DNA of 64,000 bases from a virus, in IMG/VR virus record IMGVR_UViG_3300032287_003765, positions 1 through 64,000 of that record; one strand, written 5' to 3'. Each line of letters begins with the position of its first letter. Position 1 is the stretch's first letter. Positions 1 to 8,306 of the stretch are shown here, piece after piece. The position numbers were made by a program, and so were the translations under genes. Below the pieces are notes generated by a model. That model saw only the letters and a program-made list of their open reading frames with translations, was not told the DNA's origin and ran no database searches.

Positions 1-27
1 CAAGAAAAACTGGAATGGAAATAAAGG

Positions 28-55
28 TTGCACTTGCCACAAAATATGTTATAAT
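28..55 (+). promoter_or_regulatory. sigma70-like promoter
   Basis: TTGCAC at 28-33, a 16-bp spacer and an extended -10 (TG-T-TATAAT, hexamer 50-55). The start codon of the next gene lies only 6 nt after the -10, so the transcript may be leaderless. Confidence 0.7.
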
Positions 56-61
56 CAACTT

Positions 62-562
62 ATGAGAATACTAACACTGGACAACGAGCCATTTGAACTA
101 GATCATCTACCTGAAGAAGTGGACGACATGCGTTTTGCTATATTTGATAACAGCGATCCCAAGGATCCTGATTATCACTACATACCCTTGATCTTCCTGG
201 AGAGCTTCACGGCGCCGGCCCTGGTATTACGCATAGGAGACCACCGAGTCAGGATGCCAGTGGACTGGCAGATCCTGATTGGAGAACCCGATCTGGGAGA
301 TCTAGAAGTCCTACCTTTGACAGCCATCAACGATCGTGGATTCAAGGCATTCCAGTTCAATCCACTCACGAGTTTTAGACCCAGTTTCCTGGATGTAGAA
401 ATCATCGATGTGTATCAAGAGGTCACTTGGTATGCGCCCAAATTGAAAAATGGTCAGATGCTGTGTGTGCCTGTTGGTGAAGGTGCCAAGCCCGACTGTG
501 TGTATTTTGTCAAGGACATCAGCAGGAACTGTGAAGTGGTCAACTATAATCAGGCCTGGTAG
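62..562 (+). CDS. conserved hypothetical phage protein
   Basis: This 166-residue soluble acidic protein has no signal peptide or membrane segment. It resembles, from memory, uncharacterised proteins of marine T4-like phages, but I cannot assign a function. Its conserved core runs around residues 50-110 (APALVLRIGDHRVRMPVDW, then NDRGFKAFQFNPLTSF). It opens a run of overlapping genes: its stop shares a base with the next start at 562. The ATG at 62 has no Shine-Dalgarno sequence and lies about where the upstream promoter would initiate. Confidence 0.75.
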   Translation: MRILTLDNEPFELDHLPEEVDDMRFAIFDNSDPKDPDYHYIPLIFLESFTAPALVLRIGDHRVRMPVDWQILIGEPDLGDLEVLPLTAINDRGFKAFQFNPLTSFRPSFLDVEIIDVYQEVTWYAPKLKNGQMLCVPVGEGAKPDCVYFVKDISRNCEVVNYNQAW

Positions 563-996
563 TGGACAAGCTCAGTATACAAAATGAAATGATGCAGTTT
601 GATCGCAAAAATCGAGAGTTTTATGACGAACTCACTGATGAAGAACGTAAAAAGTTCAGTAACTATCTCATGATACGTTGGGGCAGCGCAGTGCAAGGTT
701 CACGAGAACTACAAGAGTTTTATGTAATTGCCACCAACGAGAGATTAAACAAAAGATTTTTTGACATCAATCGCCATCCTCAACTGCAATGGTTGTGTGC
801 TACCACAGTGAGTCCAGGCCTGGGCACACAACGTCATCCCTGGATAGCCCCAAAGAAACGAGAAGCTGGCGCCAGCGGCATCAAAAAACAATTGGCCGAA
901 CTGTATCCACACTTGAAAGATGATGAAGTAGAATTGATGAGTCGGATCAACGATAAAAAAGACATAGATGCATATCTTAAAAAGCTAGGACAATGA
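562..996 (+). CDS. small clamp-loader-like (gp62-type) or late-transcription accessory protein
   Basis: This 144-residue mostly helical protein has a central block (NYLMIRW, then TNERLNKRFFDINRHPQLQW and SPG...RHPWIAPKK, residues about 34-95) that resembles the small replication or late-transcription accessory proteins of T4-like cyanophages. The spacing recalls clamp-loader small subunit gp62, which pairs with gp44 to load the sliding clamp. Late coactivator gp33 is an alternative, and I cannot separate the two by eye. It starts with GTG at 562 and overlaps the next gene by ATGA. Confidence 0.6.
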   Translation: MDKLSIQNEMMQFDRKNREFYDELTDEERKKFSNYLMIRWGSAVQGSRELQEFYVIATNERLNKRFFDINRHPQLQWLCATTVSPGLGTQRHPWIAPKKREAGASGIKKQLAELYPHLKDDEVELMSRINDKKDIDAYLKKLGQ

Positions 997-1727
997 GATT
1001 TAAAAATTTGTTGGTAAGTGGATGCAGTTTTACACAGGACGGGATTGGCGGATGTCCACCAACAGTCGATTCGGCAGGTGGGTGTAGTTTTATTGATACC
1101 GGCGACGGCAACCCAGCCCAACCCAGATCTTGGGCTGGACATTTGGCAAAACGATTAAACGTAAATAGTTTGGTAAACACCGCTGCCAGTAGCCACGGTA
1201 ATATTTTAGTGGCAAATAGCCTATTAGACTGTGTAAATCAATTTCTCTATAAGCCAAATGAAACTCTAATAGTTGTCAATTTATCAGAACCTTGGAGACT
1301 TGATTTGCCTTGTTCCTATGATCATGTAGATTGCGACCATGTAAATATTCCATGGAATCAATCTTTAATTCCGTATTCTTATCTTGGTAGAAATAAAAAG
1401 ATTATGGTCCAACTTGAAAAAAATATTGGATTTGATCAAATTGAACACTTTACATCAAACACTGTGGAGTTTTTGTTTAATTTTTTAGTCAATCAAAAAA
1501 TAAAATTTTATTTTTTAACCATGAACGATTTCAGTCAAACACGGCTACAAAAGGTAATAGACAAGTTTGATAGTTGTCATGTACGTTTGATACCAGGAAA
1601 AAGTATGATTGAGTATTGTAAAATTACCGATAATTGTGTGTCCGCAGACAATTTACACCCAAGTATCGACGCACATGAAAAAATTGCAGATCAAGTGTAC
1701 GATTACATTGTGAGCAATGAAATATAA
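993..1727 (+). CDS. SGNH/GDSL-type hydrolase-like protein (copy 1)
   Basis: This 244-residue protein has an SGNH-hydrolase layout: block I near the N terminus (SGCSFT, nucleophile Ser about 12), a glycine/asparagine block (AASSHGN, about 63-69) and a C-terminal catalytic block (DNLHPSIDAHEKIA). SGNH enzymes are esterases or lipases, often acting on acylated sugars. The substrate here is unknown. No signal peptide is visible, so it should act in the cytoplasm. It is more AT-rich than its neighbours, looks inserted into a replication cluster, and has two paralogs plus a remnant in this window (2403, 4233, 7583). Confidence 0.75.
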   Translation: MRFKNLLVSGCSFTQDGIGGCPPTVDSAGGCSFIDTGDGNPAQPRSWAGHLAKRLNVNSLVNTAASSHGNILVANSLLDCVNQFLYKPNETLIVVNLSEPWRLDLPCSYDHVDCDHVNIPWNQSLIPYSYLGRNKKIMVQLEKNIGFDQIEHFTSNTVEFLFNFLVNQKIKFYFLTMNDFSQTRLQKVIDKFDSCHVRLIPGKSMIEYCKITDNCVSADNLHPSIDAHEKIADQVYDYIVSNEI

Positions 1728-2391
1728 TTGCCAATATTGCCATAAAGACTTTGTGAGAGAAGCCAGTCTTGCTGTGCATTCTTGCGAACCTCGACGTCGT
1801 AGACAGGAGAGAGATGAAGCAGGTGTGCGTCTGGGATTCCAGGCCTACTTGAAGTTTTATGAACTCACACAAGGTAGCGCCCGGTTAAAAACCCATGATG
1901 ACTTTTGTGAAAGTCCTTACTATCGTGCTTTTGTAAAATTTGGTCGTTACTGTGTGGACATTCGTGCTGTAAATACTGCAAGATTTGTAGAATGGGTATT
2001 GAAACAAAACAAAAAGATTGATCACTGGTGTCGAGACACTGTATACACCGAATTCCTAATAGACTACTTGCGGGTGGAAAATGTCAATGATGCATTGGCA
2101 CGAGCCATGGAATATGGCATCGCTTGGAGTGAAGAATCTGGACATCCTGCCGAAGACTGTCTTCGGTATGGCAATACCAATGCCGCGGTATATGCTATCA
2201 CAGCTGGCAGAATCAGTCCTTGGATAGTGTATAATTGCGAAAGCGGTCAGAAGTTTTTGAGAGAGTTAGACAATACACAGATTGCCATGGTCTGGCCTTA
2301 CATTGATTCAGACATATGGATGAAAAGGTTCTCAGACTACGTGGCCGATCAGGAGTATGTGAAAGAAATGCTACAGAAAGCAGGCTGGTAG
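1717..2391 (+). CDS. C2H2-type zinc-finger phage protein
   Basis: The 224-residue protein starts with a single zinc-finger-like motif (CQYCHKDFVREASLAVHSC, residues 5-23: C-x2-C, then H and C as ligands). An Arg-rich stretch and a long helical domain follow (YYRAFVKFGRY about 66-76; GRISPWIVYN about 167-176). The architecture is familiar among conserved hypothetical proteins of marine T4-like phages. The finger suggests nucleic-acid or protein binding; no catalytic motif is visible. It overlaps the SGNH gene by 11 nt and ends just before a degraded SGNH fragment. Confidence 0.7.
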   Translation: MKYNCQYCHKDFVREASLAVHSCEPRRRRQERDEAGVRLGFQAYLKFYELTQGSARLKTHDDFCESPYYRAFVKFGRYCVDIRAVNTARFVEWVLKQNKKIDHWCRDTVYTEFLIDYLRVENVNDALARAMEYGIAWSEESGHPAEDCLRYGNTNAAVYAITAGRISPWIVYNCESGQKFLRELDNTQIAMVWPYIDSDIWMKRFSDYVADQEYVKEMLQKAGW

Positions 2392-2402
2392 ATTACAAAA
2401 AA

Positions 2403-2503
2403 ATGCTCACAACTGGTTGTAGTCGTCGCAAAGAATAATTATCAAACAAACCTGGGCAGCATATTTGGCCCAAGAACTGGACTATGAATATACTATTGAC
2501 TAA
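2403..2503 (+). pseudogene. remnant of an SGNH-hydrolase-like gene
   Basis: The stretch between two genes still encodes the N-terminal signature of the window's SGNH family, but broken. One frame reads MLTTGCSRRKE and stops at 2436-2438. Another frame then reads KQTWAAYLAQELDYEYTID and stops at 2501. Intact copies start with GCSFT followed shortly by a W-A-x-x-(L/V)-A block. The fragment looks like a gene that lost internal bases and its whole 3' part. The following gene starts inside it at 2484. Confidence 0.6.
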
Positions 2504-3641
2504 GCTGTCGGAAGGAATAGGGCATCAGATACTGGATGCCTGGCACGCCTACCAACAACACAAACACAGTGCAAACAACTATGTTTGCCATATTCAATAT
2601 CAAGAAACCCAGCAAATCGTCAAAGCCAAGGATGTTGATTTATCTATTCTTTTACTGACAATTGATCAGGCAGATCAATTAGATGACAAGGTCATTTCAC
2701 ACTACGATTTGATTTTGTTCTGCAATGGAGGAGAACCGATAAGTGTGTGCTCTCCTGTGGTTAAAAAAATCCTGTCTGAAAATCATTATGCATATATGAT
2801 TTGCAACAGTTATCTGATGCCCGATCATGAGATGTTTGAAAAAACCATATGGTTTCCACACGATATTCAAAACTCCAGAGATTATTGGACTCGCCATTGT
2901 TATCCACAGTTTTTCGACAACAAAATTTTGGATCAACTGCCCAGGCAAAAGGTTCTTGAATTCATCAATGGACAACCACGAGCGAACAGACAGTATTTTA
3001 TTGATTTGTTGTCACAAGCTGGTGTAAACATTCCTATCAAAAGTTCGTTGGGCAAACAGATAGTGGAAGTTTCTGATTCCCAATGGGAATCTCCGTCGGA
3101 CACGGTATTTAAAACTTACGTCAACAGTTTGTATAACACAGTATGGAATGAACACAGCGATTATTATCACGATAACAATCCAGAAATTGGAATCAACAAC
3201 CGTTTTGGTTCCATACCACCTGGCTATTTTATCATGCCATTGTATTTTGAAACACATTGTGTTGTGTTTCCTGAGTCCGGTTGGCAAAACAATGAACTCA
3301 ACATCACAGAAAAGGCACTCAAATGTTTCTACGCAGGATCATTGCCTTTTCCAATAGCCGGTGCCAATGTCAACAATTTATACAACGAAATTGGTTTCCA
3401 CACTGCCTGGAACTTGTTACCGACCGATCTACAACGATTCGACAGCGAAACTGATCATGCGATCCGTTATCAGGGCATGGTAAAATGCTTGACATGGTTT
3501 TTAAACAACCCAAAAGTTTTTGATAGTTCACTGGCTCATGACATGGCAAAAGCAAATAAAATTAATTTTTTAACATGCAAATCGGATTATCAAGCCATAG
3601 TTAAATTCGATCAAGTTCTCCAAGCATACATTCGTCATTGA
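2484..3641 (+). CDS. GT10-like glycosyltransferase family protein (paralog A)
   Basis: This 385-residue protein has a C-terminal signature shared with three other proteins in the window: a TEK motif followed by a hydrophobic PF block and a GF motif (TEKALKCFYAGSLPFPIAG, about residues 275-293, then IGFHTAW). TEK...G..P(V/F)..G resembles the donor-binding region of GT10 fucosyltransferases and other GT-B enzymes. The N-terminal half looks Rossmann-like (ILLTKLSEGIGHQILDAW) but is divergent. The function is probably transfer of a sugar to a phage or host glycan. The start lies within the SGNH remnant and the gene is AT-rich. Confidence 0.6.
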   Translation: MNILLTKLSEGIGHQILDAWHAYQQHKHSANNYVCHIQYQETQQIVKAKDVDLSILLLTIDQADQLDDKVISHYDLILFCNGGEPISVCSPVVKKILSENHYAYMICNSYLMPDHEMFEKTIWFPHDIQNSRDYWTRHCYPQFFDNKILDQLPRQKVLEFINGQPRANRQYFIDLLSQAGVNIPIKSSLGKQIVEVSDSQWESPSDTVFKTYVNSLYNTVWNEHSDYYHDNNPEIGINNRFGSIPPGYFIMPLYFETHCVVFPESGWQNNELNITEKALKCFYAGSLPFPIAGANVNNLYNEIGFHTAWNLLPTDLQRFDSETDHAIRYQGMVKCLTWFLNNPKVFDSSLAHDMAKANKINFLTCKSDYQAIVKFDQVLQAYIRH

Positions 3642-3666
3642 CAAACTATGTATTTTCAGTTACAAT
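3638..3666 (+). promoter_or_regulatory. sigma70-like promoter
   Basis: TTGACA at 3638-3643, 17-bp spacer, TACAAT at 3661-3666. The next start codon (3673) is 6 nt after the -10, again compatible with a leaderless transcript. Confidence 0.7.
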
Positions 3667-3672
3667 AGAGAC

Positions 3673-4236
3673 ATGGCCGCAGACATCGACATTGACCTGG
3701 CTGACAGAGATCAACTCCTACGCTTGATCCGGACTACACCGGCCCGGCAAAACTCAAACTCACAGGCACGCCGTCACAACTCGGGAGTATATGTCACAGA
3801 CATTCCAAGAGACCCTGTCAACGGCTGTGCGGCCATTGACTACGAAACTGCTGAACAACTAGGCTATTTCAAGATCGACTTGCTGAATATGTCGGTGTAT
3901 CAGCTGATCCGTGATCAGAAACATTATGACCACATGATGGCCCAAGAACCACCCTGGATCAGATTGTGGACCGATCCAGTCTGGGCTCAACAATTAGTTC
4001 ACGTGGGTAATTACACAGATCTATTGGCCACAATGAAACCTGACTCGATTCCTAGGATGGCAGCATTTATTAGTATTATTCGTCCAGGTAAAGCGCATCT
4101 ACAAAACAAGCCCTGGGCAGAGGTATTTGAATCTGTCTGGGATGGTGACGACAGTAAAGGATTTGTTTTTAAACATGCTCATGCCATTGGTTATGCGGCG
4201 CTAGTAGCATTACATATGAATCTATTGAATTCTTAG
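3673..4236 (+). CDS. miniature DnaE-like (DNA polymerase III alpha palm) protein
   Basis: In only 187 residues this protein carries, in order, short versions of hallmark DnaE motifs. DIDIDLADRD (4-13) matches the PDxDxDF motif with two catalytic Asp. HNSGVYV (35-41) matches HAxGVVI. YFKIDLLN (65-72) matches KFDFLGL with the third Asp. IIRPGK (135-140) matches LYRPGP, and KHAHAIGYA (167-175) matches NKSHAAAY. The PHP, thumb, OB and tau-binding parts of the roughly 1,160-residue enzyme are absent. Similar short proteins occur, as I recall, in marine T4-like phages as hypotheticals. Polymerase activity is not proven. It could be a non-catalytic decoy or a primer-handling factor. Confidence 0.65.
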   Translation: MAADIDIDLADRDQLLRLIRTTPARQNSNSQARRHNSGVYVTDIPRDPVNGCAAIDYETAEQLGYFKIDLLNMSVYQLIRDQKHYDHMMAQEPPWIRLWTDPVWAQQLVHVGNYTDLLATMKPDSIPRMAAFISIIRPGKAHLQNKPWAEVFESVWDGDDSKGFVFKHAHAIGYAALVALHMNLLNS

Positions 4237-4982
4237 AAAAGTTTTTTTAATACAGGATTGACAACTTGTTGGGCAAATTTTTTATGTGCCAATTCTGTTG
4301 GATGCCCGGTTTCATCCAGTTGGCCCATGTTGGTGGCAAATTCTGACAAGCATTCTTTTTGATCGTTGACAAAAAACCAATTTGTAAAATCCATGTTTTG
4401 ATACACTGGGTTCTTGGCAGAAAAATATGCGATAGAATAATCTCCGCCATTGGAGTTTGATTGATTGCCGCGGTTCCAGCAGTTGACATAGTTAGTTAAA
4501 CGATAGTTGTAATTGCGAACTTGTAAATAGTTCTCTAAATGCAAAAAGTTCATAAGGCTTTCTTGACACAGAGTTTCTGGATCTGACAATTTATAATACC
4601 AATCAAAAATTTTTCTTGTTGTAAGGTTATCTCGCCAGCTATTGCTCATACCGCCGCTAAAAATATAATAACAGTCATTTAATTTGCGCCCGACTGGATA
4701 GTCCTTGGTCAAATGATACCACCATTCTCCTGAAATCTGCATATCTTTCCTTCCAATACCAGACCACATGATTAAAACCAGGGTGTTGTTGGGATCTAAT
4801 CTTTGTTGTTCTAAAAAATTTATGGTGCTATCAAGTATATAATTGTTGCCAGCAGCTCCAGAAGCCAGGTTAAAGTAATTTAGGTCTGGGTAGCTATTGG
4901 CAACTTCCGAGGCCCACGTTTTGCATTCGCGGTCGTCGGTGAAAGAACATCCATTGACAACCAGATTTTTTATCTGATGCAT
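4233..4982 (-). CDS. SGNH/GDSL-type hydrolase-like protein (copy 2)
   Basis: This 249-residue protein has the SGNH block I (VNGCSFTDD, nucleophile Ser about 12), a glycine/asparagine block (ASGAAGNNY, about 40-48) and a C-terminal histidine block (DETGHPTELAHKKFA). It lies on the minus strand, converging on the mini-DnaE gene with a 4-nt overlap of 3' ends. It is adjacent to another minus-strand gene starting at 5360. It is AT-rich and probably cytoplasmic. The specificity is unknown. Confidence 0.75.
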   Translation of the reverse strand: MHQIKNLVVNGCSFTDDRECKTWASEVANSYPDLNYFNLASGAAGNNYILDSTINFLEQQRLDPNNTLVLIMWSGIGRKDMQISGEWWYHLTKDYPVGRKLNDCYYIFSGGMSNSWRDNLTTRKIFDWYYKLSDPETLCQESLMNFLHLENYLQVRNYNYRLTNYVNCWNRGNQSNSNGGDYSIAYFSAKNPVYQNMDFTNWFFVNDQKECLSEFATNMGQLDETGHPTELAHKKFAQQVVNPVLKKLF

Positions 4983-5360
4983 TTATAGGACTTTTCTTAC
5001 CAAAGTGATAGATTTGCGTTTGGATTTTTTCTTGCTCATTTCTGAAATACTGCATACCGGACCGTGCAAGATTTCTAAATCTTTGTTGGTAAATGTGCGC
5101 AAATATGGTCTAAACAAGTCCCAATCTTTCTTGAGAAAGATGTTTATGGGCACGCTGCGGTTGCTCTCCCACCACCAAACGTTGGCCAGTTCCAGAAACT
5201 TTTGCTTGGTCTCTAGGTCTGGAATGGCTCCGTAATCATATATGGTGGTTATAGTTTCATCTTGATTTTGGATGATACCCACATACTCGGTGGCAGAATA
5301 CACACACAAAGTTATAAAAGGGTATTTTTCGGCCAACTTGTTGAAAAAATCGTTGCTCAT
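4983..5360 (-). CDS. conserved hypothetical phage protein
   Basis: This 125-residue protein has a conserved-looking core (WWWESNRSVPINIFLKKDW, about 62-80) and a Lys/Ser-rich basic tail (KKKSKRKS). It matches no function I know, though the core feels familiar from T4-like marine phages. It is directly upstream of the minus-strand SGNH gene, the pair apparently forming one unit. The ATG at 5360 is supported by the reverse-strand context 'ccttaacttATG', but there is no strong ribosome site. Confidence 0.65.
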   Translation of the reverse strand: MSNDFFNKLAEKYPFITLCVYSATEYVGIIQNQDETITTIYDYGAIPDLETKQKFLELANVWWWESNRSVPINIFLKKDWDLFRPYLRTFTNKDLEILHGPVCSISEMSKKKSKRKSITLVRKVL

Positions 5361-5408
5361 AAGTTAAGGATATTTACCAAACGGTTGGTCCGCCAAGATG
5401 CAAAACGC

Positions 5409-5415
5409 TAAATAC
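5409..5415 (+). promoter_or_regulatory. T4-like late promoter motif TAAATAC
   Basis: TAAATAC lies 5 nt before the start codon at 5421. The same motif precedes many genes here (for example 10812, 14033, 14581, 15261, 19855, 24785, 28673, 40463, 44040), as TATAAATA does for T4 late genes. Confidence 0.45.
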
Positions 5416-5420
5416 TGTGT

Positions 5421-6581
5421 ATGTATTCCACCCAAGTCTATATCTATCAGCAGATCACGCGAGTTTTGCTCATGGATTCAGGTGCGGGCGAAACTTTTAT
5501 CTATAGGTATGATCCAGTGTACGCCAAAGTTCTGACCATAAACAAAGGTGTTGATAACGTGTTGTTGTTTGAGTTTATCAACCAGCAAGAAAAACCTGTC
5601 AACATCACAGGTAGCACGTTTCTATTTCGCGTGATCAGCACCGAAGGTGACCGTCTGTTGTTAGAAAAAGAAATGGTTACACTCAATGCACCCTCTGGCA
5701 GAGCCAAAGTCACACTCAACAGCACAGAACTGTTGGAAGTTCTAGCCCAGCCAGCCACATACAGCATCCAACGAAGCAGTGGCAATCTCACAGAAGCTGT
5801 GTTTGTGGATGCACAGGCCGGTGCCCGTGCTCCGGTCAACATCGTTGACAGCATTTTGCCTCAATATGTGCCCAGCTCGCCCTTGACTATTCCCACCACA
5901 AAACTTTCAGCGCAGTTTAGTGTGGAGGGTTCGGGCTATGAAAACTGGCCGGCTAGTCCTTACTGGTCCGGCAATCCCAATGGCGGTAGCTACTGGAACA
6001 GCTATTTGAATCCCCAGTATTTCAGCAGTTTTATCGAACCCAGAAATTCAGTGACCACAGTGCAGATGGACTTGGTAGGCTATACCGGCACAATCAAATT
6101 CCAAGCAGCAGAAAACTATCAAAGCAAATTTTACAATGTTACCGAATCGGTGACCTATCTCAATCATACCGGCACCATATACTGGAATGTGATTGGTTGG
6201 TATCCTATCATCCGTGCCTGTTTTGACAGCAGTCTGTTTGCGGTGCCAAATTATCCTACTCCTAGCCCGGCTTCGGCCTATGCAGTGTGCGATGATGGAG
6301 TGGTGACCAGTATCATCATGAGTAACAATGGAACGGGTTATCTAGCACCTCCCAAAGTCAACATAGTGGGCACAGGTGCCGGTGCTACGGCCGAAGCTGT
6401 TTGGAATCCAGCCACTGGTGCGGTATCTGAAATAATTGTGACCAATGGTGGCAACGGTTATTGGCGAGTGCCCAATGCCATGGTCAGCGGCAGCGGCGCA
6501 CAATACCCGGTCAGTCCCCAAAACCAAGGTGCTGCCGTAATAATCAGCACCGGTTATGTTGAAAATCTACTGTATCGTTGA
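5421..6581 (+). CDS. baseplate/tail-fibre-type virion protein
   Basis: This 386-residue protein starts with a beta-rich domain resembling phage baseplate-upper or tail-connector N termini (FIYRYDPVYAKVLTINKGVDN, then FEFINQQEKPVNITGSTFLF). It ends with two glycine-rich beta repeats of a kind common in tail fibres (NNGTGYLAPPKVNIVGTGA, about 302-320; NGGNGYWRVPNAMVSGSGA, about 340-358). It should be part of the tail or baseplate. The ATG at 5421 lies directly behind a TAAATAC motif. An ATG at 5472 (MDSGAGETF) is an alternative start. Confidence 0.75.
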   Translation: MYSTQVYIYQQITRVLLMDSGAGETFIYRYDPVYAKVLTINKGVDNVLLFEFINQQEKPVNITGSTFLFRVISTEGDRLLLEKEMVTLNAPSGRAKVTLNSTELLEVLAQPATYSIQRSSGNLTEAVFVDAQAGARAPVNIVDSILPQYVPSSPLTIPTTKLSAQFSVEGSGYENWPASPYWSGNPNGGSYWNSYLNPQYFSSFIEPRNSVTTVQMDLVGYTGTIKFQAAENYQSKFYNVTESVTYLNHTGTIYWNVIGWYPIIRACFDSSLFAVPNYPTPSPASAYAVCDDGVVTSIIMSNNGTGYLAPPKVNIVGTGAGATAEAVWNPATGAVSEIIVTNGGNGYWRVPNAMVSGSGAQYPVSPQNQGAAVIISTGYVENLLYR

Positions 6582-6584
6582 TCG

Positions 6585-6613
6585 TTGATTCTTTCCAAAA
6601 ATCATGTTACAAT
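6585..6613 (+). promoter_or_regulatory. sigma70-like promoter for primase
   Basis: TTGATT at 6585-6590, 17-bp spacer, extended -10 (TG-T-TACAAT, hexamer 6608-6613). The ATG at 6619 is 5 nt downstream, compatible with a leaderless message. Confidence 0.65.
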
Positions 6614-6618
6614 GTAGC

Positions 6619-7602
6619 ATGATTGATGTGATCTCTTACCTGCCCGCAAGACGTAAACCCAGTGCATCAGGCTGGACCAGTTTCAATGCACCCTGTTGCG
6701 AGCACAATGGCGAAAGCCGAGATCGTCGCAACCGCGGTGGTATCAAGACGTCAGCGGCAGGCTGGAGCTATCACTGTTTCAACTGTGGCTACACTGCCAG
6801 CTTTATCATGGGACGCAATCTCGGCTTCAAGGCTCGTAAACTGCTGTCATGGTTGGGTGTGCCTCCAGAAGAAATAGAACGCATCAATCTTGAAAGCCTC
6901 AAACACAAAAACATGGAAGGTCTGCTGACAGATCGTCAACGCCTGAGCAATACTTTGCAAGGTATAGAGTTTGAGGAACGTGACCTGCCTCCGGCCGCAG
7001 AGTTGGTTACAACACAGCATCACACGCACTGGCAGTATCTGCGTGCCCGAGGTGTGCCCGAAGACTATCCGGTGATGACAGTGCTGGAGAATGACAAAGT
7101 GCATTGGACAAGACCACAGGTCATTGTGCCGTTTACCTATGACAACCGCGTGGTAGGATACAGTTGCCGTATGCTAGACAATCGTCAACCTAAGTATATC
7201 CATGACACACAACCCGGCTATGTTTTTGGCACAGATCTGCAGGGCGAGGACTGGCGTTATGTGATAGTGGTTGAAGGTGTGTTTGACGCACTCTGTATTG
7301 GTGGACTAGCAGTGCTACACGCCGAGATCAACGATGCCCAGGCACGCCTGATCCGTAGTCTGGATAAAGAAGTAATCATAGTGCCAGACCAAGATAGTGC
7401 AGGAATGAAACTGGTAGACCGTGCAGTAGAATTGGGCTGGAGTGTGAGCATGCCTGACTGGCCTGCAGATGTCAAGGATGTCAATGACGCTGTGATTCGT
7501 TGGGGCAGATTGGCAACCTTGATAACTATCTTGCAGGCCCGAGAAACCAGCCGAATCAAAATCGAACTGAGAAAGAAACAACTTGTCAAAAAATTATCAT
7601 AA
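6619..7602 (+). CDS. DNA primase (T4 gp61-like, TOPRIM)
   Basis: It makes the RNA primers for lagging-strand replication, together with the helicase encoded at 8307. The N terminus has a zinc-binding domain (CCEH at about 26-29, CFNC at about 53-56). The TOPRIM core follows (VVEGVFDALC, then VIIVPDQDSAG with the metal-binding DxD). With the ATG at 6619 the protein is 327 residues, close to T4 gp61. I prefer this start over the ATG at 6604, which lies in the promoter -10. A short SGNH gene separates it from the helicase, whereas the two genes are usually neighbours. Confidence 0.9.
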   Translation: MIDVISYLPARRKPSASGWTSFNAPCCEHNGESRDRRNRGGIKTSAAGWSYHCFNCGYTASFIMGRNLGFKARKLLSWLGVPPEEIERINLESLKHKNMEGLLTDRQRLSNTLQGIEFEERDLPPAAELVTTQHHTHWQYLRARGVPEDYPVMTVLENDKVHWTRPQVIVPFTYDNRVVGYSCRMLDNRQPKYIHDTQPGYVFGTDLQGEDWRYVIVVEGVFDALCIGGLAVLHAEINDAQARLIRSLDKEVIIVPDQDSAGMKLVDRAVELGWSVSMPDWPADVKDVNDAVIRWGRLATLITILQARETSRIKIELRKKQLVKKLS

Positions 7603-8305
7603 ACTTTGGGTGTTCGGAGATAGTTACACCACACCTGGTAACTGTGTGGATCCAGCTGACAGTTTCTGGGGATTATTGGCCAAAACTGCCAATATACCAA
7701 TCACAATTAATTGCTCTAGACCAGTCAACAGTTTTGATTCGATCTGTCAATTGCTGGTTGGCATGCAAAACGAAATTGATTGGAACAATGATTTGGTGCT
7801 GGTAGGAATACCACCATTGGAACGTATAACTGTATTTGATAATTTCAAGGACACAGAATATTTGGGTCATAAAATCAATACCGACAACTGGCACCAAGAG
7901 ACTTTTGATTTAGCTTGTCATCGGGGACTGGTTTGTCTACAGAACTATGGTTCCGACAAGCAGTTGATATTGCACTATGATAGATCTTGGTTAGAAACGC
8001 AGACCCTAAGAACAGTATTTTTCCTCACAACGTGGTTGGATTCTGTCAATGCCAACTACATGATATTGAATCTCAGCAAGGATTTTGATAAAAATAATGT
8101 TTGGGGTCCTAGTAATTTTGTGTTACCATATTGTTTGAATCATCCTAGATGTATTTTGTTTGAAAAAACATATCATGGTATCAATATTGGAGTCAATAAA
8201 CCAGCGGATGAGGATGAACCGCACGGACATCACGGGCCCGCTGGCAATCGATATTTTTTTGAAAAATCTCTTTTACCACAGATGCAAAGGTGCAATTTAA
8301 TTTAA
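7583..8305 (+). CDS. SGNH/GDSL-type hydrolase-like protein (copy 3)
   Basis: This 240-residue protein opens with KLWVFGDSYTTPGN, the GDS(Y)T nucleophile block of SGNH hydrolases (Ser about 14). It ends with an Asp/His-rich segment (DEDEPHGHHGPAGNRYF) in the position of the catalytic DxxH block. The start is TTG at 7583, overlapping the primase by 20 nt; a Purine-rich GAGAAAGAAA precedes it. It is AT-rich compared with the primase and helicase that flank it, which suggests later insertion into the replication operon. The substrate is unknown. Confidence 0.7.
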   Translation: MSKNYHKLWVFGDSYTTPGNCVDPADSFWGLLAKTANIPITINCSRPVNSFDSICQLLVGMQNEIDWNNDLVLVGIPPLERITVFDNFKDTEYLGHKINTDNWHQETFDLACHRGLVCLQNYGSDKQLILHYDRSWLETQTLRTVFFLTTWLDSVNANYMILNLSKDFDKNNVWGPSNFVLPYCLNHPRCILFEKTYHGINIGVNKPADEDEPHGHHGPAGNRYFFEKSLLPQMQRCNLI

Positions 8306-8306
8306 C

